The position numbers and the translations under genes were made by a program. A stretch of 64,000 nucleotides of DNA, from assembly GCA_964410105.1 (NCBI GenBank), contig CAYPFY010000005.1, positions 124,001 to 188,000 of the forward strand, in the 5' to 3' direction. Below, one piece after another: positions 44,743 through 54,115 of the stretch (its first letter is position 1; every line of letters begins with the position of its first letter). A model generated the notes under the pieces. The model was not told where the DNA came from, searched no databases, and was given only the letters and a program-made list of their open reading frames with translations. Source of the stretch: CAYPFY01 sp964410105. GTDB lineage: Bacteria; Bacteroidota; Ignavibacteria; UBA10030; SZUA-254.

Positions 44743-46089
44743 GTGGAACAGAAAAAAACAAAAATCATCATACTCGGCGGAGGTTTTGGGGGAATCTACG
44801 CCGCGCTCGAACTCGAGAGATCCCTGGCGGGGGACGACAACGTCGAAATCCTCATGGTCAACAAGGACAACTTCTTCCTCTTTACCCCGATGTTGCATGA
44901 GGTGGCGGCGAGCGATCTGGATGCGTCGAACATCGTGAACCCCATACGGAAAATGTTGAAGAAGGTCCAGTTCTTCAAGGGTCCGGTCGACGCGGTCGAT
45001 CTTGTGGGAAGGACGGTGACAGTTTCGCACGGGGAGGAGCGGCACACGCACGTGTTGCGTTACGATCATCTGGTATTGGCCCTGGGCACAATCACGAATT
45101 TCTACAAAATCCCGGGGCTTGCGGAGCGGGCCTTGACCATCAAGACAATCGGCGACGCCATCATGCTTCGCAACAGGCTCATCGAGCACATGGAGCAGGC
45201 GGACTTCGAATGTGCGGGGGAGGAGCGGGACGAGCTCCTGACGTTCGTCGTTGCTGGCGGAGGGTTCGCGGGGGTCGAGACCGTGGCGGGCATCAACGAT
45301 TTCCTCAGGGCCGCCGTGAGATTCTACCCGCATCTCAATGAGAAAAACATACGCGTCGTCCTCGTCCATTCCGGCGAAGAAATCCTGCCGGAGCTTGGCG
45401 GGGAACTCGGCCGGTATGCGCGGAAAGTTTTAAGGGAAAGAAACGTGGAGATTCTTACGAAGACCCGGGTAACGAAGATCGATGATCACGGCGTGCATCT
45501 CAATAATGGAAGCTCGATCAAATCACGGAGCCTCGTGTGGACGGCGGGAACGTCGCCGAATCCGCTCATGACGACACTTCCGTGCGCGGGCGCTGCGGGC
45601 AAAATGCATGTGAACGGGTATCTCGAAGTCGAGGGGTGGCCGGGCGTATGGGCGCTGGGGGACTGTGCGATCATACCCGATCCCGACACGGGGGCCCCCT
45701 ACCCACCGACGGCCCAGCATGCGCTTCGCGAGGGGAGGGTCCTTGCGCGGAACATCGCTGCGACCATCCGGGGAGGGCGCAAGAGGCCGTTCAGGTTCAA
45801 GAGCATCGGGCTCCTTGCGTCCATCGGGAGGAGGACGGGCGTTGCCCGTATACTCGGCATAAATTTTCACGGTTTTATTGCGTGGTGGTTATGGCGGACA
45901 ATCTATCTGAGCAAGCTGCCGCGGGCTGAAAAGCGCCTCCGCGTCACACTCGATTGGACGCTCGACGTATTCTTCTCGAAAGACCTGGTCCAATTCGCGA
46001 CCCATCGTGCCCCTACCGTCTCGCACGTCCATCCCGGCGGGGGTAATATTGCTGTCCCTGTCGACGGGTCCGAAAAAACGCTAATCTAA
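44743..46089 (+). CDS. NADH dehydrogenase type II-like flavoprotein
   Basis: A 448-residue FAD/NAD oxidoreductase. The N-terminal dinucleotide fold is IIILGGGFGGIYAALELE, the second is FVVAGGGFAGVETVAGI, and GVWALGDCAIIPD plus YPPTAQHALREG match NDH-2. The C-terminal part has a hydrophobic stretch (HGFIAWWLWRTIYLSKLP) for membrane contact. NDH-2 passes electrons from NADH to quinone without pumping. GTG start at 44743 with GAGGAG upstream. Neighbouring glucose dehydrogenase would supply NAD(P)H. Confidence 0.87.
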   Translation: MEQKKTKIIILGGGFGGIYAALELERSLAGDDNVEILMVNKDNFFLFTPMLHEVAASDLDASNIVNPIRKMLKKVQFFKGPVDAVDLVGRTVTVSHGEERHTHVLRYDHLVLALGTITNFYKIPGLAERALTIKTIGDAIMLRNRLIEHMEQADFECAGEERDELLTFVVAGGGFAGVETVAGINDFLRAAVRFYPHLNEKNIRVVLVHSGEEILPELGGELGRYARKVLRERNVEILTKTRVTKIDDHGVHLNNGSSIKSRSLVWTAGTSPNPLMTTLPCAGAAGKMHVNGYLEVEGWPGVWALGDCAIIPDPDTGAPYPPTAQHALREGRVLARNIAATIRGGRKRPFRFKSIGLLASIGRRTGVARILGINFHGFIAWWLWRTIYLSKLPRAEKRLRVTLDWTLDVFFSKDLVQFATHRAPTVSHVHPGGGNIAVPVDGSEKTLI

Positions 46090-46108
46090 CTCTCACGGGA
46101 GAACAACC

Positions 46109-48787
46109 ATGACAGAAGAGCGAAAGCGGTTGAAGGAGGCCAAATCGGGGAGGGCAAACTGGAAGAGGTGGGGGCCGTATCTCACCGAGCGCCAATGGGG
46201 CACGGTGCGGGAAGATTACAGCCCCGGCGGGACGGCCTGGGAATATACGTCTCACGACATGGCCCGGAGCAAGGCCTACAGATGGGGCGAAGAGGGTATC
46301 GCTGGCATCAGCGACGAGGCTCAGTCAATCTGCTTCTCGCTCGCGCTCTGGAACGGGAAGGACGCGATCCTCAAGGAGAGAATGTTCGGACTGACCGGGA
46401 ACGAGGGAAACCATGGGGAGGACGTCAAGGAACTCTACTACTATCTGGACAGCACACCGACCCACTCATACATGAAAATGCTGTACAAATACCCCCAGTC
46501 GGAGTTCCCGTATGCACGGCTTCTTGAGGAAAACCGTCGCTTGGGGAAACAGGATCCGGAGTTCGAGCTGCTGGACACCGGGGTGTTCAATGACGACAGA
46601 TATTTCGACATTTTTGTCGAGTACGCCAAGGCCACTCCGGAGGACATCCTCATCAGAATAACCGTACACAACCGCGGGCCCGAGGATGCAGACATTCACA
46701 TCGTTCCGCAGATCTGGTTCCGGAACACATGGTCATGGGGGTACGACCCGTACAAGCCGGGGCTTTCCGGCCATGCCGAGAAGGCAGTAGAAATCGATCA
46801 CAGGGAGCTCGGCAAGAGGTGGCTCTACTGTGAAGGGGCGGACGAGCTGCTTTTCTGCGAAAACGAGACGAACTTCATGCGTCTCTACGGGCTCAATCAT
46901 ACGCGGTCATTCCCCAAGGATGCGATCAACGACTACATCGTTCACGGCAGGAAGGAATCGGTGAACCCGGTAAGGAAGGGGACGAAGGCGGCGGCGCATT
47001 ACGTGCGGTCGGTGCCGGGGGGCGGATGGGTCACCCTGAGACTAAGGCTGAGCGACATGCAGGACACTGCTCCGTTTTCCACCTTCGGCGAGATTTTCGG
47101 GACGAGGAACCTGGAGGCGGATTTGTTTTACGCCGAGATACAAGGCGGGATCAGGGAGAGCGATGCGAGAAATGTGCAGCGTCAGGCCTTCGGCGGGATG
47201 ATGTGGTCGAAGCAGTTTTATTATTATGACGTCCCGCAGTGGCTGCGGGGCGATCCGGGGCAGCCTCCGCCGCCGGCGGAACGGCTTCGCGGAAGAAACA
47301 GCGGATGGACTCACCTCAACAACGCGGAGATCATCTCCATGCCGGACAAGTGGGAATACCCGTGGTATGCGGCGTGGGATCTCGCGTTTCACACCATACC
47401 GATCGCCACGATCGATCCCGACTTTGCCAAGGAGCAGCTCGTTCTATTGACCCGGGAATGGTACATGCATCCGAACGGGCAGCTACCGGCCTACGAATGG
47501 TCGTTTTCGGATGTCAACCCGCCCGTGCATGCCTGGGCGGCGTGGCGCGTCTACAAAATCGACTCAAAAATCTCGGGAAAACCGGACACCGATTTTCTCG
47601 AAGGGGTATTTCACAAACTCCTTTTGAATTTCACCTGGTGGGTAAACCGGAAGGACGAAGAGGGAAGGAACATCTTTCAGGGAGGGTTTTTGGGCCTCGA
47701 CAATATCGGCGTCTTCGACCGGAGTTCGGTTCTTCCCACGGGAGGGCACATCGAGCAGGCGGACGGCACGAGCTGGATGGCGATGTACTCACTCAACATG
47801 CTCAGGATTTCCCTTGAACTTGCGCGGACGAAACCCATCTATCAGGATCTCGGAACAAAATTCTTCGAGCATTTCCTCTACATCGCCGGGGCGATGGCGA
47901 ACATCGGCGGAGAGGGAATCGACCTGTGGGATTCCGGGGATGAATTTTTCTACGACGTCCTCCACACGCCCCACGGGCTGACGCCCCTGAAAGTCCGTTC
48001 GATGGTAGGATTGATACCGTTGTTCGCGGTGGAAACCCTGGAGCCGGAGCTTCTCGACAGCGTGCCGGAGTTCAAGCGCCGCCTCGAGTGGTTCTGTCAT
48101 TACCGGCCGGATCTGGCGGCGCTCATATCCCGATGGCGGGAGCCGGGGATGGGCGAGAGAAGACTGCTGTCGCTGCTTCGCGGCCACAGGATGAAGCGCA
48201 TTTTGCGCCGAATGCTCGACGAGACCGAATTCCTGTCGGATTATGGAATCAGGGCCTTATCGCGGTATCACAGGGACAATCCGTACGTCTTCCATGCAAA
48301 CGGCAACCCCCTGACGGTCGATTACCAGCCGGCCGAATCGACGAGCACCCTGTTCGGAGGCAATTCGAACTGGCGGGGCCCCATATGGTTCCCGGTAAAC
48401 TTCCTCATCATCGAATCGCTCCAGAAATTTCATCATTATTACGGCGACGACTTCAAGATCGAATGCCCGACCGGATCGGGGACGTTCATCACGATCGAGG
48501 AGGCGGCGAACGAGCTCTCATTGAGGCTCACCAGAATATTCCTCCGGAACGGGCGTGGAGAGCGTCCGGTCTTCGGAAAAAATCAGAAAATGCAGAGCGA
48601 TGTCCATTTCCGGGACTATATCCCGTTCCACGAATACTTCAATGGCGATACGGGGGCCGGAGTGGGAGCGTCTCACCAGACCGGATGGACGGGCCTCGTT
48701 GCAAAACTCCTGCAACCCAGGTCGGTCAGCGTGGAAAAAGGCCGCGTGCGGACGAAAACAGCCCTGCCTGAGGAGACGGTATCATGA
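46109..48787 (+). CDS. GH63 family alpha-glucosidase
   Basis: An 892-residue glycoside hydrolase of the GH63 (processing glucosidase-like) family found in bacteria. The N-terminal beta domain begins after WGPYLTERQWGTVRED. The (alpha/alpha)6 catalytic barrel from about 380 has WEYPWYAAWDLAFHTIP (likely acid Asp) and HPNGQLPAYEWSFSDVNPP. A late FGGNSNWRGPIWFP is also typical. No signal peptide, so cytoplasmic. GGGAG precedes the ATG. The next gene overlaps by 4 bases. Confidence 0.85.
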   Translation: MTEERKRLKEAKSGRANWKRWGPYLTERQWGTVREDYSPGGTAWEYTSHDMARSKAYRWGEEGIAGISDEAQSICFSLALWNGKDAILKERMFGLTGNEGNHGEDVKELYYYLDSTPTHSYMKMLYKYPQSEFPYARLLEENRRLGKQDPEFELLDTGVFNDDRYFDIFVEYAKATPEDILIRITVHNRGPEDADIHIVPQIWFRNTWSWGYDPYKPGLSGHAEKAVEIDHRELGKRWLYCEGADELLFCENETNFMRLYGLNHTRSFPKDAINDYIVHGRKESVNPVRKGTKAAAHYVRSVPGGGWVTLRLRLSDMQDTAPFSTFGEIFGTRNLEADLFYAEIQGGIRESDARNVQRQAFGGMMWSKQFYYYDVPQWLRGDPGQPPPPAERLRGRNSGWTHLNNAEIISMPDKWEYPWYAAWDLAFHTIPIATIDPDFAKEQLVLLTREWYMHPNGQLPAYEWSFSDVNPPVHAWAAWRVYKIDSKISGKPDTDFLEGVFHKLLLNFTWWVNRKDEEGRNIFQGGFLGLDNIGVFDRSSVLPTGGHIEQADGTSWMAMYSLNMLRISLELARTKPIYQDLGTKFFEHFLYIAGAMANIGGEGIDLWDSGDEFFYDVLHTPHGLTPLKVRSMVGLIPLFAVETLEPELLDSVPEFKRRLEWFCHYRPDLAALISRWREPGMGERRLLSLLRGHRMKRILRRMLDETEFLSDYGIRALSRYHRDNPYVFHANGNPLTVDYQPAESTSTLFGGNSNWRGPIWFPVNFLIIESLQKFHHYYGDDFKIECPTGSGTFITIEEAANELSLRLTRIFLRNGRGERPVFGKNQKMQSDVHFRDYIPFHEYFNGDTGAGVGASHQTGWTGLVAKLLQPRSVSVEKGRVRTKTALPEETVS

Positions 48788-49944
48788 AAGCTGTTGCTGT
48801 CATACCCGGGAAGCCGAATTCGATCCACATGCGCGAGGTGCCGAAACCGACGCTCGACGAAATCCCTGGCGGCCGGGGCGTTCTGGTGAAAGTTTTGAGG
48901 GTGGGCGTCGACGGGACGGACAAAGAAATCAACGCGGCGGAATACGGCGCGGCGCCGCCGGGATCCGACTATCTCATCACGGGCCATGAATCGTTCGGCA
49001 TTGTGGAAGAAGTGGGAAAGAATGTCGGCGAGCTTTCCCCGGGGGATTACGTCGTGGCGACAGTACGGCGGCCGGGGAATTCCGTGTACGACCAAATCGG
49101 CACATACGACATGACGACGGATGATACATACTACGAGCGGGGCATAAACCTTCGGCACGGATTTTTGGCCGAATACTATGTCGACGCCCCCGAGTACATC
49201 GTAAGGGTGCCTCAGGGACTGAAGCACATCGGGGTTCTGATGGAGCCCATGAGCGTGGCGGAGAAGGGAATCGCGCAGGCGTATGAGATCCAGAGACGCC
49301 TGCGGGTTTGGAGACCGCGGAAGGGGGCCGTGATGGGGTCCGGCACGCTGGGATTGCTGGCGACGCTCATCCTGCGACTCAGGGGGCTGGACGTCGTGAC
49401 ATTCGGAAAGACGGATGGTCCCATGCTCAACTCCGAGCTGATCGAGGATCTCGGCGCGACATATGTGTCTTCGGCCCGGATGGGAATCGGCGAAGCGTCC
49501 GGCTCATACGGGCCTTTCGACATAATCTTCGAGGGCACCGGAAGCTCGGCCGTCGCGTTCCAGGCGGCAGAATTCTTGGGGAAGAACGGCGTCCTGGTTC
49601 TGTCGAGCATCACGGGAGGGGGAAAGACGCTTGAAATCCCGGCTGACAAGATCAACCTCGACTTTGTTCTGGGCAACAAAGTCATGGTCGGCACCGTCAA
49701 TGCAAACCGCGAATACTTCGAGATGGGAGCGAAGGACCTTTCGCAGGGAGAGTTACAGTATCCGGGCTGGCTCTCGAGACTCCTGACAAATCCCGTACGA
49801 GGGCTGGAGAATTTTAGTGAAATGATCGACCTGCTTACCCGCGGGAAGGGAACAATAAAAGTTTTCGTGGAAGTCGCGCCCCTCACCCCGGGGGAAAATT
49901 CCGGAGCGGAGATCTCAGCCCGCGCAGAAGCGGTGGCACCATGA
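48784..49944 (+). CDS. gdh: Zinc-dependent glucose 1-dehydrogenase (archaeal-type MDR)
   Basis: A 386-residue medium-chain dehydrogenase oxidising glucose to gluconolactone with NAD(P). The catalytic zinc region reads VGVDGTDKEI, with Asp 43 where most relatives have Cys, as in the Haloferax mediterranei enzyme. GHESFGIVEEVG gives His 68 and Glu 69, and the archaeal-type LMEPMSVAEKG gives Glu 154. The Rossmann fold is VMGSGTLGLLATL. Overlaps both neighbours by 4 bases, so it is translated with two glucosidases. Confidence 0.88.
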   Translation: MKAVAVIPGKPNSIHMREVPKPTLDEIPGGRGVLVKVLRVGVDGTDKEINAAEYGAAPPGSDYLITGHESFGIVEEVGKNVGELSPGDYVVATVRRPGNSVYDQIGTYDMTTDDTYYERGINLRHGFLAEYYVDAPEYIVRVPQGLKHIGVLMEPMSVAEKGIAQAYEIQRRLRVWRPRKGAVMGSGTLGLLATLILRLRGLDVVTFGKTDGPMLNSELIEDLGATYVSSARMGIGEASGSYGPFDIIFEGTGSSAVAFQAAEFLGKNGVLVLSSITGGGKTLEIPADKINLDFVLGNKVMVGTVNANREYFEMGAKDLSQGELQYPGWLSRLLTNPVRGLENFSEMIDLLTRGKGTIKVFVEVAPLTPGENSGAEISARAEAVAP

Positions 49945-52007
49945 CAACGCCACTCTCCGCCGAAGCGGGACGGATCACGGCCGGACCGCACGAACACAAT
50001 GGAGGCCCGGGCGAGATCGGCCCTGCCGTCATATTCGGCAGGGAAACCTGCGGCAACCTCTCCGATGCCGAAAGCCGTGAGTGGCTTGTCACGAACGGTC
50101 GGGGGGGATACGCGTCGGGCACGATTGCCGGCACCCTCACCCGCAGATATCACGGATTGCTCGTTGCCGCGTTGAAGCCGCCTGTCGGGCGCTCCCTCCT
50201 CGTCGCTAAGGCGGATGAGACACTTTCCTACGGGGGCCGTGAGCATCCCCTTTATGCGAACCGGTGGGCAGGCGGGCACATCGACCCGGAGGGGTATAAA
50301 AACATCGAGCAGTTCCGGCTTGACGGCATGATCCCCGTCTGGACATTCGGCGTGTCGGACGTGCTCATTGAAAAGCGGATCTGGATGAACCGTGGGGAAA
50401 ACACGACGTATGTTCGGTACAAAGTCTTGAGGGCGGGCGGGCCGATCGGCCTGTCGCTCAAGATACTGGTGAACTACCGGGACTTTCACGGTGAGACGCA
50501 TTCCGGAAACTGGCGGATGGACATAAGGGACGTGAAGCACGGGCTCCGTGTGGAAGCGTTCCAGGGGGCGACGCCATTTTACCTATTCGGGCACAATGCG
50601 GAAGTCCTGACCAACGGGGAATGGTATTACAACTTCGAATACAAAGAGGAGATGTACCGGGGCCTTCCCGACCGGGAGGACCATCTCCATGCGGGCACAT
50701 TCAGCGCGCGACTTACGGAGGGCGACGCCTTCACATTCGTCGCGTCGCTCGAGAGCGTTCCCATTCTGGACGGCGAGGCGGAGCTGGGTGCGAGGAAGAG
50801 ATACGAGCGCGGCTTGCTCCCGGGTCCGGGTGACGGCGAAAGCGTCTCATGGATTGATCACGTGAGAATCGCCGCGGACCAGTTCATCGTCGATCGTCCT
50901 TCCCCGGAGGATCCGGAGGGGAAGAGCATCATCGCCGGATACCACTGGTTCTGCGATTGGGGACGGGACACGATGGTGAGCCTTCCGGGGCTGACGCTGG
51001 CGACGGGGAGACCGGAAATCGCCCGCTCGATCATCCGCACATTCGCGCGTTACGTCGACCGGGGAATGCTGCCGAACCAATTCCCTGACGGGGGAACGGC
51101 GCCCGAGTACAACACCGCCGATGCGACGTTATGGTATATAGAGGCCGTCAGGTACTATTACGAAAAAACAGAGGATGAGCGGCTTGTGCGGGAGATCTGG
51201 CCCGTGCTTGAGGATATCATTGCATGGCATCAGAAGGGCACTCGGCACGGTATCCATGTCGACCCTGGCGACGGGTTGCTCTACGCGGGGGAGCCGGGGG
51301 TTCAGCTCACCTGGATGGACGCGAAAATAGGCGAGTGGGTGGTCACCCCTCGAATCGGAAAGCCGGTTGAAATCAACGCACTCTGGTGCAATGCACTCGT
51401 GACGATGTCGCGACTGGCGCGGGACATCGGAAGGGCTGACGGGTACGAATCGCTGGCATCCATCGCAGTGGCGGGATTTCAGAGATTCTGGCGAGCGGAC
51501 GCGGGGTATTGTTACGACGTCATTGACGGGCCGGATGGAGATGATACATCTCTCAGGCCAAACCAGATTTTTGCCGTTTCCCTTCCGTCGAGCGCGCTCA
51601 CAGAGAGTCAGCGGAAGGGAGTTGTCGACATCTGCGCAAAACATCTACTTACCTCATACGGGCTCCGCTCGCTTGCACCGGAAGACGCTCGATATGCCGG
51701 TCATTATGAAGGGAATCAGCGTGCCCGCGACGCTGCTTACCATCAGGGAACGGTGTGGGGATGGCTCCTTGGACCGTTCGCCCTCGCCCACCTCAGGGTA
51801 TACAGGGACCCGGAGAAAGCCCTGAAATTCCTTGAGCCCATGGCCCGTCACCTGTCGGCGCGCGGCCTCGGGACGATGAGCGAGATTTTTGACGGGGATC
51901 CCCCCTTTACGCCGAGGGGCTGCATCGCGCAGGCGTGGACGGTGGCCGAGGTACTCAGGGCCCGGTATGACATTGGGGGTTATACCTCCGGGTCGCCGAT
52001 CTTATAG
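49941..52007 (+). CDS. Amylo-alpha-1,6-glucosidase (glycogen debranching, GH133)
   Basis: A 688-residue debranching enzyme. The N-terminal domain has WLVTNGRGGYASGTIAGTLTRRYHGLL. The catalytic barrel has CDWGRDTMVSLPGL, LPNQFPDGG, YNTADATLWYI and LTWMDAK, which are GH133 hallmarks. It hydrolyses alpha-1,6 branch stubs to free glucose. The last codons (GGYTSGSPIL) are read through antisense response-regulator sequence. The original stop therefore seems lost and the tail is probably foreign. Confidence 0.9.
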   Translation: MTTPLSAEAGRITAGPHEHNGGPGEIGPAVIFGRETCGNLSDAESREWLVTNGRGGYASGTIAGTLTRRYHGLLVAALKPPVGRSLLVAKADETLSYGGREHPLYANRWAGGHIDPEGYKNIEQFRLDGMIPVWTFGVSDVLIEKRIWMNRGENTTYVRYKVLRAGGPIGLSLKILVNYRDFHGETHSGNWRMDIRDVKHGLRVEAFQGATPFYLFGHNAEVLTNGEWYYNFEYKEEMYRGLPDREDHLHAGTFSARLTEGDAFTFVASLESVPILDGEAELGARKRYERGLLPGPGDGESVSWIDHVRIAADQFIVDRPSPEDPEGKSIIAGYHWFCDWGRDTMVSLPGLTLATGRPEIARSIIRTFARYVDRGMLPNQFPDGGTAPEYNTADATLWYIEAVRYYYEKTEDERLVREIWPVLEDIIAWHQKGTRHGIHVDPGDGLLYAGEPGVQLTWMDAKIGEWVVTPRIGKPVEINALWCNALVTMSRLARDIGRADGYESLASIAVAGFQRFWRADAGYCYDVIDGPDGDDTSLRPNQIFAVSLPSSALTESQRKGVVDICAKHLLTSYGLRSLAPEDARYAGHYEGNQRARDAAYHQGTVWGWLLGPFALAHLRVYRDPEKALKFLEPMARHLSARGLGTMSEIFDGDPPFTPRGCIAQAWTVAEVLRARYDIGGYTSGSPIL

Positions 52008-52205
52008 CCGACCCCGCGGAGGGTGAGAATCACCCGGAGATTCCCGGAATCCTGCTCGATCGTTCCACTCAGCCGGTTCATGTGGATATCGATCCAAGGA
52101 TCATTGCCCTCCACTCGTAGCCCCAGACGGTTTCAAGAAGCTGCTGACGGCTGAAGCAGCGCTTCGGACAAAAGGCGAGGAGAGGCAGCGGAGCCGACAG
52201 ACCAT
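51980..52205 (-). pseudogene. Frameshifted remnant of an OmpR/PhoB-type response regulator DNA-binding domain
   Basis: Two adjacent minus-strand frames rebuild a winged-helix C-terminus. The first carries DGLSAPLPLLAF and FSRQQLLETVWGYE. After a probable one-base loss near 52112 it continues in another frame as EGNDPWIDIHMNRLS, ILTLRGVGYKIG and a TAA at 51982-51980. Motif order and spacing (VFSR, WGY, DVH, RGVGY) are those of OmpR-family regulators. The receiver domain is missing; the remnant ends where the plus-strand methyltransferase begins. It overlaps the 3' end of the debranching gene. Confidence 0.75.
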
Positions 52206-52219
52206 CGGGGAAGCATGAA

Positions 52220-52870
52220 ATGCCCTATGAAGACCTGACACCGCGCTACTTCCGGCACACTGCCCGGCTCATCAGACCCTTCCCGGATTTTGATTTTTCC
52301 TTCATAAAACCCGTCCGCCGGAAAGCAGTCGACCTGCTTCGGCTGAGCGAGGGAAACCGGGTTCTCGACATGGGGTGCGGGCCCGGGGGATGCTTTCCCT
52401 ATCTTGTAGGGAGCGTAGGACAGGCGGGACAGGTCGTGGGCGTCGAAATCAGCCCGGAGGTCATCATCAATGCGCAAAGACGCGTTGCGAAGAATGGTTG
52501 GAAAAACGTGGAGCTCATCCGGGCGTCGGCGGCAGAGGCGCGCCTTGTCGGCACCTTTGACGGTTTGCTCATGTTCGCCGCGGCGGACGTCTACGCTTCG
52601 GAAGAAGCTCTGAAGAACATCTTCCCCCATGTGAGGGAGGGAGCACGGATAGTCGCGTTCGGGGCAAAAACTTCGACGGACCGCCTCGGGAAACTGATGA
52701 ACCCCCTCCTTCTGTACCTGGTATCCACTCTCGGATTCCCTACGACGCCCCGCCCGGAGCCGGAGCCGTGGCGAATACTCGGGAGATATGTTGATAAAAT
52801 TGAAATAGAGGAGTACGCTTTAGGCCTGATGTTTATTGCCTCGGGATCCGCACGGGCCCAGCGTCAGTGA
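52220..52870 (+). CDS. SAM-dependent methyltransferase (class I)
   Basis: A 216-residue Rossmann-fold methyltransferase. SAM motif I is VLDMGCGPGGCFPYL, followed by the acidic loop VVGVEISPEV. The 'QAGQVVGVEIS' style resembles UbiE/methyltransferase-11 proteins. Substrate unknown. No ribosome-binding site stands out, and the start region borders the regulator remnant. Confidence 0.78.
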   Translation: MPYEDLTPRYFRHTARLIRPFPDFDFSFIKPVRRKAVDLLRLSEGNRVLDMGCGPGGCFPYLVGSVGQAGQVVGVEISPEVIINAQRRVAKNGWKNVELIRASAAEARLVGTFDGLLMFAAADVYASEEALKNIFPHVREGARIVAFGAKTSTDRLGKLMNPLLLYLVSTLGFPTTPRPEPEPWRILGRYVDKIEIEEYALGLMFIASGSARAQRQ

Positions 52871-52970
52871 GGCGATCACCCGGACAGAGGGGAAATCCCT
52901 GTTCATTTTTCGGTAGAAATTGTCCTCCCTATCCCCTATCATAGAGTAACGCAGAATTTTTAAATGGACA

Positions 52971-54050
52971 ATGGATAAAATTCCTTCAACGATGGAAATG
53001 GAGCGGGCGTACCGGAGTAAGGACGCCACCTACGACGGGATATTTCTGATGGCGGTGCGAACGACCGGGATATTTTGCAAACCCTCCTGTGCGGCAAGGA
53101 AGCCGTTGAGAGAGAACGTGACCTTTTACAAGACAGCGAGGGAGGCGCTCTTTGCGGGTTACAGGCCGTGCAAGCGGTGCCGGCCCCTCGAGGCTGGAGG
53201 AAAGGCTCCGGAGTGGGTAGCACGGCTGATGAGGGAAATTGACAAAGAACCTTTGGCCAAATATCCGGACTCTTACCTACGCTCGCGCGGAATCGAACCG
53301 TCCAGGGCGCGCCGCTACTTCCACAAAAACTACGGTATGACATTTCAGGCCTACTGCCGCGGGCTCAGGCTAGGCAAATCCCTGGAAGGAATTCGACGCG
53401 GAGCTGATCTGGATGACGTCGCCCTCGGCTACGGATATGACTCGCACAGCGGCTTCAGGGATGCCTTCGTCAAAACCTTTGGATCTTCGCCCGGGCGCAG
53501 CCGCTCGGCGGACTGTATCGTTACGGCCTGGATTGAAAGCCCGTTGGGGCCGCTGGTGGCGGCGGCGTCCTCGAGAGGAGTCTGTCTGTTAGAGTTTACG
53601 GACAGGCGGATGCTTGACCGCCAGTTCAGTATTCTCCGAAAAAACTTTAAGTGTGCAATCGTTCCCGGTTCCAACCACCACATCGAGCTCGTGAAAAAGG
53701 AGATCATGCAGTACTTCGACGGGTCGTTGAAGAAATTTGGAGTCAATGTCGATCGTCCCGGCAGTCCCTTTCATAAAAAAGTCTGGGATCAACTCAGCAA
53801 AATTCCTTACGGGACCACGACATCATATGAGGCGATCGCGCGGCGGATCGGATCTCCTGGCGCGTGGCGGGCCGTGGGGACTGCGGTCGGGCTGAACCGG
53901 ATTGCGATAGTCATCCCTTGTCACCGAGTGGTCAACAAAGATGGCGAGCTCGGGGGATACGGGGGTGGTTTATGGAGAAAGCGCGCCCTGCTCGATTTGG
54001 AACGCGAAGAGAAAAAAATTATCTTCACTAACAAACTCGCTGGCGCCTGA
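52971..54050 (+). CDS. ada: Bifunctional DNA alkylation repair / transcription activator Ada
   Basis: A 359-residue Ada protein. The N-terminal zinc domain repairs methylphosphotriesters with Cys 36, 40, 67 and 70 (FCKPSC and PCKRC), Cys 36 being the expected acceptor. An AraC-type helix-turn-helix follows (about 85-165). The C-terminal O6-alkylguanine transferase has KIPYGTTTSYEAIA and the acceptor-cysteine motif IPCHRVV (about 317-323). In E. coli, methylated Ada activates repair genes; the same auto-control is likely here. Confidence 0.93.
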   Translation: MDKIPSTMEMERAYRSKDATYDGIFLMAVRTTGIFCKPSCAARKPLRENVTFYKTAREALFAGYRPCKRCRPLEAGGKAPEWVARLMREIDKEPLAKYPDSYLRSRGIEPSRARRYFHKNYGMTFQAYCRGLRLGKSLEGIRRGADLDDVALGYGYDSHSGFRDAFVKTFGSSPGRSRSADCIVTAWIESPLGPLVAAASSRGVCLLEFTDRRMLDRQFSILRKNFKCAIVPGSNHHIELVKKEIMQYFDGSLKKFGVNVDRPGSPFHKKVWDQLSKIPYGTTTSYEAIARRIGSPGAWRAVGTAVGLNRIAIVIPCHRVVNKDGELGGYGGGLWRKRALLDLEREEKKIIFTNKLAGA

Positions 54051-54115
54051 TTCGTCGGGCACACGAAAAGCGGGGAATTCCCGCCCCACCTCGAACAACA
54101 CAATTTTAGACGACA

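Noticed and set aside
41656..54060. A 12-base direct repeat (GATTCGTCGGGC) at 41656-41667 and 54049-54060, roughly flanking the sugar block
   Set aside because: A 12-base match between two places in 64 kb is expected many times by chance, and it does not mark the exact edges of the block.
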